Source of the DNA: Datisca glomerata
Taxonomy: Eukaryota; Streptophyta; Magnoliopsida; Cucurbitales; Datiscaceae
Assembly (NCBI GenBank): GCA_003255025.1
Contig: QANY01013229.1
Span: 372,001 to 436,000 of the forward strand
Length of the DNA: 64,000 nt
Reading direction: 5' to 3'
The position numbers and the translations under genes were made by a program. This document shows positions 34,801-45,868 of the stretch, one piece after another. Under the pieces are notes generated by a model that did not search any database, had not been told where the DNA came from, and worked only from the letters and a program-made list of their open reading frames with translations. Numbering within the stretch: the stretch's first letter is position 1; each line of letters opens with the position of its first letter.

Positions 34801-35400
34801 CATGTTGGACGAGCAAAGAAAACCATAGACCTCTGAATGCGATTGAGAGTTAACAAAAATTTTGTCTATCTTAGTATGAATACTAGCATTTCCAACTTGA
34901 TGATTCCACCAAGTTAAAAAAGAGCCAGTAAAATCTAAGTCAGTCATCTTAATAGATCTAAAACAATGTGCAAATTGTTTCATACATTCATCCTAAGTAG
35001 GAGAACCTCATTGCTTCTAATCAGGATGAATTATCTCATTGAAGTCACTGGGAATTGTCCTAGGAAGAAGATTAATGCTAGAATACAACATAAGAAGATC
35101 ATCCCATAAAATTTTCTTAACACTCAGAAAATTTGTAGAATAGATGAAGGTGCAAAAAAATTCAATAGAAGAATCATTCTTAATGGCTTTACAATGAATC
35201 ATTTGTGCAGTGATAAAAGCCACATAGAGATAAAAAAAACTTCAAGATCAAAAGCCACCCAAATCCTACCTAAAGAATCCTTAGATGAATTGTTTAGAAA
35301 CCTCCAATTAGGAAAACTAGCATTAATAATTCTGTGAAAGTATTTTTCTTTTACTCTAGTTTCAAGCAAACTACTTAACTTCCCATTTAAACTTGTCAAA
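31846..35400 (-). pseudogene. LINE C ORF2 remnant
   Basis: Endonuclease pieces are at 35223-35017 (LPRTIPSDFNEIIHPD, with S replacing G in G-D-F-N) and 34983-34789 (MTDLDFTGSFLTWWNHQVGN, the conserved F-T-W-x-N-like part). RT is at 34018-33788 (TRELLKVFNNTTITLVPKVN, YRPIACCNLFYKCIISMLAK) and 33720-33430 (KVDLLKAYDSVVWFFLSKVL, GRRGLRQGDPLSPYLS). The DSV and QGDP motifs are intact. The C-terminal zf-RVT at 32316-32011 reads CSFIFWHALLNKLNTKDRTS and then CVFCIDEDESVHHLLCGCPF, an intact zinc-binding pattern. Confidence 0.87.
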
Positions 35401-35522
35401 CCTCCTAACTTTTAAATGTTTAGGGGGTTGGTTAAACCCCGTAACATTTCATGTTGCAAGATTTATTAACATGAGGATTTGGAGAAGAATGGTTCACTCC
35501 TATTTTCACCATTCTTGGTTTT

Positions 35523-36197
35523 CTATTTTAAAGTATATTGCCTCAACCTTAGCTTCTGTCTAGCACTGACTTTCCCTGAAGAAGTTGAAGTCCCTGGCGA
35601 ACAAGTGCCATTTCCCTTCTCCATGGTCTCTGTAAGAGTGCTAGCATGCTCAATGTCACAGATTTGCTCACTGCCCTCAATGTTAATTCCATCTGCTACT
35701 TTAGTAGGACAAACATCCTCAACCAAAGCTATTAGATTATCAGGTTCGGTAATAACATCGGCAGGTTCAATGATCTCAAGAAACGCATCATCAAGCGTAT
35801 TTGGAAATCTAGAAGAAGAAGATTATGGAACATCTACAACCGGACTATTCGGTACTTCTTTACCCTTCCTATTAATGTGAATCTCGTTTGCTTCGTTTAG
35901 GAACTTTCTGTTGAGGAGCATTTGGTTTATTCACTAAAAGGCAATCATGCCCAAACACTCTACATTTTGAGCATTTCTTAGGCAGCCCCAAGTATTCAAC
36001 ATCCACCCTAACATCAAGTAACCCATATTCAACCAAGTCTAACTCAATATACTTAGGTAAATCTGACTCTAGGTCAATCTCCACAAAAACCTTTGCAAAA
36101 GAAAGTTTTGAAAAACCTGCAGTAAAAGCATCCGCACAAATAGGCTTCCCCAAAATGATGCAAATGCTTCCAATCCGTTTTAGAGTCCATAAAAAGG
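35523..36197 (-). pseudogene. LINE C ORF1 C-terminal half
   Basis: An open segment at 36153-35872 reads GKPICADAFTAGFSKLSFAK, VFVEIDLESDLPKYIELDLV and a zinc knuckle LPKKCSKCRVFGHDC. This is the DUF4283/zf-CCHC arrangement of plant L1 ORF1 proteins. It ends in a basic KVPKRSKRDSH tail, after which an acidic/Ser region at 35726-35523 follows in another frame. The N-terminal part is cut off at the copia junction. Confidence 0.85.
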
Positions 36198-38290
36198 TGT
36201 TGGGGGTTATGCCATCAAGGTATTTATATTGACATTTTGATATGAAATTTAAATAGGATTACATTTTTCTTATAATTGTTTTTTTAAATTATTGTTGAAT
36301 AATTTATATAAATATCTAAAAGTTTAATATTAATTAATGAGACTATGATCTTATATTAGTACGAAAGGATTAAGATCATAGACAATGAATAAAATTATCA
36401 GCAACATATTAAAATATGGAATCTCTAATGAATGGTTGCTAGTACCGTTCACTAAGCATTATGAATGTGTGTGATCTAGATTCGGATCATTGATGTGGAT
36501 AGACATCTTAGTGAAGATATTTTATATAATATGATTATATATGCAGAACCGATGTGAATTAATATCTTTATTAAGGTGCCATTTATCATAAATATTTAAT
36601 ACACATCAATTCGATGATCATATGTAGATCAGTCTAAATCCTGAGTAGTCATGAACTCCTATGCATGTCTACTAGATCTTTTGATTCACTTGTTAAGGTT
36701 AGTTTATTAATCAGACTGGTGACTTTTATTTTGGAGACTTAGTGATATGGATGGCTGGTGACATGATTTTACAAGATTTGGAATCTAAGCTTACCTAACG
36801 GATCGTATATTAGTTTCCTTAAGTGTTAATTCTGGAGCTGAATGATTATTAAGCTCAGATTTATAATAAGATTATAAATTAGTCATTCATTAGTGGATTA
36901 ATGGTACTTAATGATCAAGAAGTAATTAGAAGGGTAAAATGATAATTTTGACCAGTTCTAATTTAGGAACCAATAATTAGAAAACATAACTAAATGAAAT
37001 GATTATAACAGTGGATTACGTGAAAATACTCTGCAAAAACATTTTATAATCTCTAAAAGTGAAATTCTATATTTATAGTGGAGTAATAATAGAATTAGTA
37101 AATAAGATTATTTAGTGTAAGAATTTGATTAATAATCTGATTTATTGGAGCTTAAGATTATAGGTCCATGGTCTCCAAGTCACCTCTATACTACGCTATC
37201 TAGGGTGTGAATATTTCAAGACATGAGAAAATGACTAACTTGGAAAAAGAACTTTTATTCTAGGGCAAGTACATAATTATGAGATAATTATGTGTGATTA
37301 ATTAATTAATTAATTTAATTATTTATATATTTAAATATAATTCTATATATATATATATAATTATCATTTTTTCTTAATAATCGATCAGTGAGACAGAATA
37401 TCTAATTTATGAAATTAGATAATTAAATTTTTATTAGATAATAATTTAAATCAACTAAATCTATAATTTGTGAAATAACAGATACATTAGTTGATAAAGA
37501 TAATCAGATATGTTAATTTTGAATTGCCTGATATCTAGATATTTATCTTATTAAAATAAATATTTAATTCGCAGTAATTGCCACATGTCAATCACTGATA
37601 GGGTATGAGAAATTGAAATTGACTACTTGGTGCCATGTGGCACTACAGTAGTGAGAGTGCAATACTGTAGTGACACATGGCACTATAGTGGTGCCCGTGT
37701 GGCACAATGCCATGAGATCAATTGCTTGTAAATGGAGTAATAATAGAATGTAAGAATTTGATTAATAAATAGATTTAGTAATAATAAAATGTAAGAATTT
37801 GAGTAATAATAAATGGAGTAACAATAAGAATTTGATTATATGTTTACTTTATGAAATCAATTGCATTTAAATTGTAAGGTTTTAACTAGTTAACACTTGG
37901 TAATCACACCACACTAAAGGCTATAATAACTTTTAGGTTAACTGACTTTACTTAAAGAGTTTTATTAAAGTTTGATGTATATAATTAATCAATTAATCTA
38001 AGTTCACCTAATTATGATTTAGGCATTTCAGAAAGTTAATTGAACTTAGACCAATGAGATTGGATTAACTGATAATTAAATATGTATAGGGTTATTATTT
38101 TAACTAGTAGTTAATTTATTAGTAGAAATAGAAACACATTATCTTAAAATAATGAGTGGGAGAAGGTTGGCATGTCAATGTAACATATAGTCTCCATCAT
38201 TACTACAATGCCGTTAGGTGCAGTGAGGGCCTCGAGATGGCTTTGTTTTCATCCTTCTAGGGAAGGTTTCAAGCTGTACCAATACCAAGG
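36198..38290 (+). repeat. 5' LTR of copia copy 2 (right boundary uncertain)
   Basis: The start is fixed by homology to the 3' LTR. The end is not fixed because the 3' LTR is truncated and no clear TGGTATCAGAGC primer site follows. A plausible limit is near 38290. The LTR holds an (AATT)n/AT-rich stretch (37298-37365) and a strong hairpin at 37630-37683. It has no coding content. Confidence 0.55.
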
Positions 38291-38713
38291 TAGGACTTCT
38301 TAAAAAGATAGGAGAAAAATGATGTAGTTTAGTTTTGACCGATAAAAAGACAACATATTTTAAATGAAGTCATGAAATTTGAAATGATGAGTTATACTCA
38401 CAAAGTCACAGTTAAGTTTTCATGTGGATAGTTGTGACTTGACCGAACAAATGATATCTTATTGTTAAAAGAGAAAATATGAGATATTTTAAGTTTTAGT
38501 TAATAAGGATGCGAATGTCTCATAGACATCTGAGTTTAATCTGACCGACCCTAAGATGGCACATTAATCGTTGGGTTATTTAATCGTGATTAGTAAAAGC
38601 TAAATTTATGTGTTTATTATAATTGAATTCATGCATCACGTTTACTTTTCAAATTTTAAATATTTATCAATTATATTGAATCATGTATGTTTTAAATTTC
38701 AGTTATCCATATT

Positions 38714-39545
38714 ATGTCTACCATGAGCAACCTTGTTATTACTTTACTCGCTCTTGAGAAATTGAATGGTGATAATTTCGTTCGTACATTGGAAATCAAA
38801 TATGAACTTAATGCTGATTTATGAAAACGTAAGTTCGTTCTTACTGAGGAAAGTTCTGAGGAGCACGCTGCTAACACCCCTAAGAATGTCAGGACAAATA
38901 TGATGCTTTGATCATATCAAACAACAAGGTGAAGTGCTACATGCTTGTGAGCATAAATGATGTACTAAGAACCAAACATGAAAGCATGGAGACTGCCTAT
39001 GAGATTATGGAATCTTTACAAGCTGTTTGGGCAGTAGTCCGATCAAATTGTTTGAGAACATGTTTTGAACATGATAAACATAATACACGAGGAAAAAGAA
39101 CATGAGGCGATCATACTAGAGTCGCTCACACCAGCTTTTTTTGCGTTCACGACCAATTATTTTATGAACAAGTTACAATTGAACATGACCCAATTGTTTA
39201 ATTAAACTGCATACTTTTGAGTCATTCAACCTTAGAATGATCAAAGAGGGCGAGGCAAATGTTGTCGAGCAAAAGCCTTCTTCCAATATTGTTAAGAACA
39301 AGAAAAAGAAGAAGAACAATGGTAAGGCCAATAGTAAGAACAAAAGACTAAAGAAAGCCCAGACGTCACCGAAAGTCAAGAAGAACAAGAAAGACAACAA
39401 GCCCAAAGGAAAGTGTTTCCATTGTGGAGTTGAAGGTCATTGGAAGAGAAACTGTAACAAGTATCTCTCCGAGCTAAAAAAGAAAGGTAAATATGATTTA
39501 TTATTACGTGAAGCTTGTTTAGTGGAATATGATTTGTCATCTTAG
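38714..39545 (+). pseudogene. Ty1-copia gag remnant (copy 2)
   Basis: The ATG at 38714 opens MSTMSNLVITLLALEKLNGD, a typical copia Gag start, interrupted by a TGA near 38821. Further Gag pieces lie at 38908-39105. A basic Lys/Asn-rich linker at 39237-39410 (VKNKKKKKNNGKANSKNKRL) leads to an intact zinc knuckle C-x2-C-x4-H-x4-C at 39414-39455 (CFHCGVEGHWKRNC). The frame closes at 39543. Confidence 0.85.
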
Positions 39546-39549
39546 ATAC

Positions 39550-42540
39550 TTGATTTAGGAGGCACTAACCATGTATGTTCTTCCTTGTAGATGCTTGATT
39601 CGTCAAGGGGGTTGGCTGATGATGAGGTCTTTTTGAGAGCTGGCAGTGGTGCGCTCGTGTCAGTTAAAGAATTAGGGACAATCCATTTATTTTTTGGATA
39701 TAATTACTAGTTTTGAACAATATTTATTATATTCCAGGTTTTTCGAGGAATTTGATTTCTCTTTCATTTTTGCAAGAATTGTTATTCGAAGTTTCTTTCA
39801 TTAATAAAGAGTTTATTATTTCTAAGAATGAATTCGATATCTATCATGCTAAAATTATAAACGGAATGTACATGCTTAAACTGACTGAATACGCGTTAAA
39901 TAATTATGAATTATTTAAAGTAGCAAAACCTAAAAATAACAAACGACAAAGCGTTTCTCATGATGATAACACATATTTATGGCATCTTAGGTTGAAACAT
40001 ATTAATCTAGATAGGTTAAACAGGTTAACAAAGCATGGTGCTTTGAGAGAGATAAAAGTTGAAACTCTTCCTATTGTGAATCCTGTCTATAGGGTAAAAT
40101 GACCAAGAGACCTTTCACATGAAAGGGCCAAAGAGCCAAGGAACCACGTAAGTTAGTATATAGTGATTTTTGTGGATCGATCAATGTACAAACTAGAAGT
40201 GGGTATGAGTATTTTGTTACTTTCATTGACGACTACTCAAGATATGGTTATAGTTACCTAATGCATCGAAAGTCTGGATCTTTTGGAGAGTTTAAAGACT
40301 TCAAGGTTGAAGCTGAAAAGCATCTAGGTAAATCATTGAAAACCATTTGATTCGATCGAGGTGGTGAATACTTGGATTTAGAATTCAAGGATTATTTGTT
40401 GGATTATGGAATCCTATCGAGGTGGTGAATACAGCACCTGAAACACCACAGCAAAATGATGTTGCAGAGAATAGAAACCAAACCTTATTGGATATGGTTA
40501 GGTCGATATTAAGCTACTCATCATTGTCACTTACATTTTGGGAATATGCACTACGCGCGACAACTTAAATTTTGAATGTAGTCCCCTCTAAGTTTGTAAG
40601 CAAGACGTCTTTAGAATTATTGAATGGCTACAAACCTAGTTTGTGTCATTTCCATATATGGGGGTGTCTAGCTTACATTTTTAGATCGAAAACCAGAAAG
40701 TTAGACTCAAGGTCTGAGGTAAGTATATTCGTTGGCTATGCTCTAAAGACTAGAGATGGGTACTTTTATAGTCATAAAGATGAAGAGGTGTTTGTGTCGA
40801 CAAATGTAACCTTTATTGAGCATGACTATATGCAAAACTACAAACCTCGTAGCAAAGTAGTTCTCGAGGAATTAATGACTGATGAGATTAGACCACCTTC
40901 AATTTCTACTGATAAACGATAAACCAGAGAAACCACAGTTCCTACAAAGGAAACCTCGGTGCAACGTCGTAGTGGGAGGGTTGTGAGAGAACCAGTTCAC
41001 TATGAACTAGAGACACATGTCCGAGTGTCAGAAACTAACAAGGACAATCCATCTTCTTATGAAGAAGCAATGGATGATCCTGAAAAGGAGAAATGATAAG
41101 ATACCATGAACCAGAAAATGGAATCTATGTATTCCAATTCCATCTGGGAACTTGTAGATCCACTTGAAGATGTCAAGCCCATTAGATGTAAATGGATCTT
41201 CAAGAAGAAAGAGGTGTAGATGGGAAACTAGAAACTTTCAAGGCACGGATAGTAACCAAGGGCTATACACAAAGGGAGGGAGTCAATTAGGAAGAGACAT
41301 TCTCCCATGTGGCCATGAGAAATTCCATATGCATCATTTTGTCCATAGCGACTAGCTTTGATTATGAGATTTGGCAAATGAATTTCAAGACAATTTTTCT
41401 GAATGACTCTTTTGAAGAAAGTATCTATATGATGCAACAAGAAGGGTTCGTACAAAAGAAGCAAGATAAAAAAGTATGCAAGTTGCTTAAATCCATTTAT
41501 GGATTAAAGCAAGCATGTAGATCTTAGAATCTTACCTTTGATGATGTTATAAAATCTTATGGCTTCGAGCATAATGTTGATGAAACTTGTGTTTATAAAT
41601 ATACCAAAGATAAGATAGTGGTTTTCTTAGTTCTTTATGTTGATGATATTCTACTCATTGAGAATGATGTAAAAACTTTGTCAAAAGTAAAGAAGTTGTT
41701 AACTGAGAAATTTTGAATGAACGATTTGGGAGAAGCGAGCTATGTTCTAGGCATCCAAATCCTAAGGGATAGAAAGAACAAGTTCTTGACATTTTCTCAG
41801 GCATCTTATATTGATAAGGTGCTAGAGAGATTCTTTATGGAGAATTCCAAAAAAAGTCAACAACTGACCAAACATAGAATTGTCCTCTCCAAGGAACAAT
41901 GTTCTAAGACACCTCAGGAAGAAGAGGATATGAGAAAAGTTCCCTATGCTTCAACAGTTGAAAATCTCATGTATGTTATGTTGTGTAGGAGACCGAACAT
42001 TTATTATGCACTGGGAATTATAGTCATTATCAATCGAATCAAGGTTTGGAACACTTGATTTAGTAAACCACATTCTCAAGTATCTTAGGAGAATGAAAAA
42101 CTATATGCTTGTTTATTCAGGTAGAGACCTGAACCCCACTGGATATACTAATTTTGATTTTCAATCAGATAGAGGTGGTCAAAAGTTGACATTTGGATCA
42201 TTATTCATCCTAGGTGGAGGAGCTCTAGTTTGGAGAAGTATTAAACAACTCAGCATTGCATATTTCACTATAGAAGCCAAATATATAGCCACTTGATATG
42301 CTGCGAAAGAGGCGGTATGACTCAGAAAGTTCTATTTTGATTTGGAAGTAGTTCTAGATATGGAGAAGTCACTGATCATGTACTGTGATAATAATGGGGC
42401 GGTAGCAAATTCCAAGGAACCGAGGAGTCACAAGAAGGGGAAGCATATAGAGAGGAAATATCATCTTGTAAGAGAGATCGTGCATCGATGAGATGTAACT
42501 GTTATGAAGATAACATCAGAATAGAACCTGGTTGATCCTC
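39550..42540 (+). pseudogene. Ty1-copia pol remnant (copy 2): protease, integrase, RT, RNase H
   Basis: The protease is reduced to GGTNHVCSS near 39558-39586. The integrase N-terminal module is at 39961-40070 (YLWHLRLKHINLDRLNRLTK); the core follows at 40160-40340 with GYEYFVTFIDDYSRYGYSYL. The C-terminal GKS-like region is open at 40572-40922 (LLNGYKPSLCHFHIWGCLAY). RT has IWQMNFKTIFLNDSFEESIY at 41371-41430 and the catalytic LYVDDILLIEND near 41630-41668. RNase H reads YTNFDFQSD and IKQLSIAYFTIEAKYIAT at 42093-42296, with its last catalytic block KEPRSHKKGKHIERKYHLVR near 42412-42470. At least six stops or shifts separate these parts. Confidence 0.9.
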
Positions 42541-42621
42541 TTATAATGACACTTCCTGCAAAGTCGTTTGAGGGTCACGTGCGTAACATGTGATTAAGAG
42601 AGATGCCACAATTGCTTTAGG

Positions 42622-42634
42622 GCAAGTGGGAGAT
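42622..42634 (+). other. Polypurine tract of copia copy 2
   Basis: GCAAGTGGGAGAT directly precedes the 3' LTR start TGTTGTGGG, as in copy 1. Confidence 0.8.
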
Positions 42635-43310
42635 TGTTGTGGGTTATGCCCTCAAAGCATGTGTATTGATATTTTGATATGAAATTTAAAAAAGATTACA
42701 TTTTTCTTATAATTGTTCTTTAAAATTATTGTTGAATAATTTATATAAATATCTGAAAATTTCATATTCATTAGTGAGACTATGATCGTGTATTAGTACG
42801 AGAGGATTAAGATCATAGATAATGAATAAAATTATCAGCAACATATTAAAGTATATAATCTTTAATGAATGGTTGCTAGTACGGTTCACTAAGCATTATG
42901 AATGTGTGTGATCTAGATCCGAATCATTGATGTGGATGTACATCTTAGTGAATGTACTTTATATAATAAGATTATATATGACATGATCAATGTGAATTAA
43001 TATATTTATTAACGTGACATTTATCATAAAAATTTAAATACACATCAATTCGATGTCATTTATCATAAAAGTCTGTTTGTTAATCAGACCATTGACTTTT
43101 GTTTTGGAGATTCAGTGATGTCGATGGCTGGGGACATGATCTTACAAGATTTAGAATCTAAGTTTTCCTAACGGATCGTATATTGGTTCCCTTAAGTCTT
43201 ATTTCTGAAACTGAATGGTTATTGAGCTCAAATTTATAATAAGATTATAATTTAACCATTCACTAGTAGATAAATGGTACTTAAGGATCAAGAGGTAATT
43301 AAAAAAAGAA
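42635..43310 (+). repeat. 3' LTR of copia copy 2, truncated
   Basis: Co-linear with 36198-36945: both contain TTAGTGAGACTATGATC or close variants, GGTTGCTAGTACSGTTCACT and CCTAACGGATCGTATATT. Homology stops near GATCAAGAGGTAATTA (43287-43303) and the sequence changes to LINE D. About two thirds of the LTR is missing. Confidence 0.88.
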
Positions 43311-44203
43311 GAAAAAATAAGTTTAGAACTAAGAGTAGTATAGCTTTTATCACCGTTGAGGAGGAGAAGCCACTTAATGATAGAAGACCAAGAGTCAGAC
43401 CTAGGAACCCTTCCACAGTTCACCATCAAAGGCTTTAACAAGTACTTTGCAAAAGAACCCTTCCACACTTGATTCTATCCTTTGTGTTAACTTATTATGA
43501 AGAGCTAGCCAAATAATAAAAGCACATTTAGGTATGTTTCCTGAAAACCAAATAATATTATACTAGTTGACATAAGCGTTGCTAGTAGAGAAAACGTTAC
43601 TAGTATTCCATAGCCACTGATCCTCCTCCTGACTAAGGTAAGTAGGACCTAGATGGACATTCTGAAAGTTAAAATGCCACTCAGCTTCAAGATTTGGCCA
43701 ATTCCATGTTCCTTCTCTAATGAGCACAAAAGGATTAGAGTTGAGATTCAAGCTAGAATAAGTCACAAAGTCCATGCCAAATCTTTGTAGTAGAATTTCT
43801 TCATGATACAATGGATCGGTAAATAGGCAAATAGAATTACCATTACCTACTTTCACACTGCAGAAATGGGTACCCTTCTCCCTAAATCGTATGAGCTTCC
43901 TCCAAGACCAGGAGGGGCCAACATGCATTTTTACAGTGAACAATGACTATCCCTTAAACAGATTGTGCCCTTACCAAGCAACCCACAATAAATCCTTGTC
44001 CCTCCGAACAAGTTTCTAAAAGTGGCTGGAAACAACAGCATGATTCCACACACTAAGATCCCTCAAGTTCAGGCCACCTGCAGAGAATGGAGCACAAATA
44101 ATATCCAAGCAACTTTTTAACCCTTGTATTGATAAATCCTACCAGTCCATAAAATTTTCTTAAAGCCACATTAATCATCTTCATGATCTTCTTAGGTAGG
44201 ATA
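43311..44203 (-). mobile_element. LINE D fragment (RT tail and zf-RVT)
   Basis: The longest open piece, 43943-43563, reads MHVGPSWSWRKLIRFREKGT, then FGMDFVTYSSLNLNSNPFVL and DQWLWNTSNVFSTSNAYVN. This is the RT C-terminal region and the start of zf-RVT of plant L1 elements. Further zf-RVT-like text (KCAFIIWLALHNKLTQRIES) follows at about 43540-43470 in another frame. The 5' side (44203) joins the 180-bp tandem repeat; the 3' side is lost at the copia LTR junction. It is not the missing 5' half of LINE C, because it carries the opposite end of the element. Confidence 0.82.
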
Positions 44204-45868
44204 ATATAATAATGTCAATTTAAGTACATTAGTAACTCAATTTTTTTACTTCTAAGATATTTTTAATGAAACTACTAATGTATAAAAGTCTACTAATGGT
44301 AATAATTGTTTAATTTTTGTATAATAGGTTTTTCAATTGTAATGCAAAGAAATCTCATTAATATATTATTATTCATCACTGATTTGAATTTTCATTTCTC
44401 AATTTTTGAGCTCTAAGAGATTTATAACCATACAACTAATGTATAAAAATCTTTCAATAGTAATAATTGTTTAATTTCCTTATTTTTTTTCTAAAATAAT
44501 TTTTTATATTCTAATTTGAATAAATTTCATTATCATATCAATATTAATCAATAATGTGAATTTTGAGTACATTAATAGCTCAATTTTTGAGTTCTAAGAT
44601 ATTTTTAATGAATTATTAATGCATAAAAGTCTTCCGACGGTAAAAATTATTTAATTTTCTAATCTTTTGTAAAATAATTTTTTATATCGTAATCCGAAGA
44701 ACTCTCATTAAAGTATAAATATTCATCAATAATGTGAATTTTTAGTTAATTAGTAACTCAATTTTTGAGTTTTTAGATATTTTTAATGAAACTACTAATG
44801 ATAAACGTCTTTCGACGTTAAGAATCTTTTTGTAAAATAATTTTTAATTTTTTATAAAATAATTTATATTCTAATCTGAAGAAATCTCATTGCCATATCA
44901 ATATTAATTAATAATGTGAATTTTCAGTACATTAATAACTCCGTTTTTGAATTCTAAGATATTTTTTCACAAAACTACTAATGTATAATATTGTCTTCTG
45001 ACAGTAAGAATTATTTAACTTTATATTTTTTTGTAAAATAGTTTCTTCTATTGTAATATGAAGAAATCTCACTAACATATCAATATTTATCAATAATTTC
45101 AATGTTCAACACATTAATAACTCAGGTTTGGAGTTTTAAGGTTTTTTTAATGAAACTAATGTATAAAAGTATTCCGACGGTATGAACTATTTAATTTTTA
45201 ATTTTTTAATAAAATAATTTCTTCTATTGTAATCTGAAAAAATATCATTAACATATCAATATTCAACAATGATATGAGTTTTCAGTTCATTAATAATTCC
45301 GTTTTTGAATCTAAGACATTCATAACCATACAACTAATGTATAAAGTTTTTCCACGATAAAAATTGTTTGATTTTCTAAAGTTTGTAAAATAATGTATTA
45401 TATTCTAATCCGAAGAAATCACATTACCATATCAATATTCATCAATAATTTGAATTTTCAGTACATTAATTGCTCAATTTTTAAGTTCTAAGATAGTTTT
45501 AACGAAACTATTCATGTATAAAAATCTTCCGACGCGGTAAGAATCGTTTAATTTTTTTAATTTTTTGTAAAATAATTTCTTCTATTGTATTTGAAAAAAT
45601 CTCTTTAATTACATTTATTCATCAATAATTTCAATTTTCAGTACATTAATTATTAAGTTTTGGAGTTCTAAGATATTTCTAACGAAACTACTAATATATG
45701 ATAGTCTTCCGACTGTAAGAATTGTTTAATTTTCTAATTTTAGTAAAATATTTTTTTCTATTCTAATCAAAGTAGAACTCTCATCATCTTATAAATATTC
45801 ATCAATGATGTGAATTTTCAGTTCATTAATAATAACTCAATTTTCATGTTCTAAGATAGTTTTAAATG
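44204..45868. repeat. AT-rich ~180-bp satellite-like tandem array, about nine monomers
   Basis: The landmark GAATT/CAATT within AATAATGTGAATTTT recurs at about 44216, 44396, 44558, 44736, 44918, 45100, 45272, 45452, 45632 and 45812. Spacings are 162-182 bp, mostly 176-182. Each monomer contains a GTACATTAATAACTCAATTT block, ATATTTTTAACGAAACTACT, a CTTCCGACGGTAA core and ATCTCATTAACATATCAATA. Monomers differ from each other noticeably, so the array is old. It contains no open frame. The same unit flanks the LINEs at 25675-26045 and 31430-31690. Confidence 0.9.

Larger units (their letters stand above)
31845..36197 (-). mobile_element. L1-type LINE C, 5' part removed by copia insertion and deletion
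   Basis: It reads from the 3' A-tail at about 31845 through zf-RVT (32316-32011), RT (34018-32566), endonuclease (about 35400-34700) and the C-terminal half of ORF1 (36153-35523). It stops at 36197 where the second copia LTR begins, in the middle of ORF1. The ORF1 N-terminus and 5' end are not found to the right of the copia element. All frames carry stops. Confidence 0.87.
36198..43310 (+). mobile_element. Ty1-copia LTR retrotransposon (copy 2), nested in LINE C
   Basis: Both LTR starts are visible: TGTTGGGGGTTATGCC at 36198 and TGTTGTGGGTTATGCC at 42635. They are co-linear for about 650 bp apart from small indels and roughly 75 bp missing from the 3' copy. The internal region has gag, protease, integrase, RT and RNase H in copia order. 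The 3' LTR is truncated at about 43310, where it meets LINE D, so the target duplication cannot be checked. The copy is broken by stops, but its gag zinc knuckle is intact and it looks less decayed than copy 1. Confidence 0.92.

Noticed and set aside
43311..44203. LINE D as the missing 5' half of LINE C split by the copia insertion
   Set aside because: It encodes the RT tail and zf-RVT, which LINE C already has at its own 3' end, so it is a separate copy.
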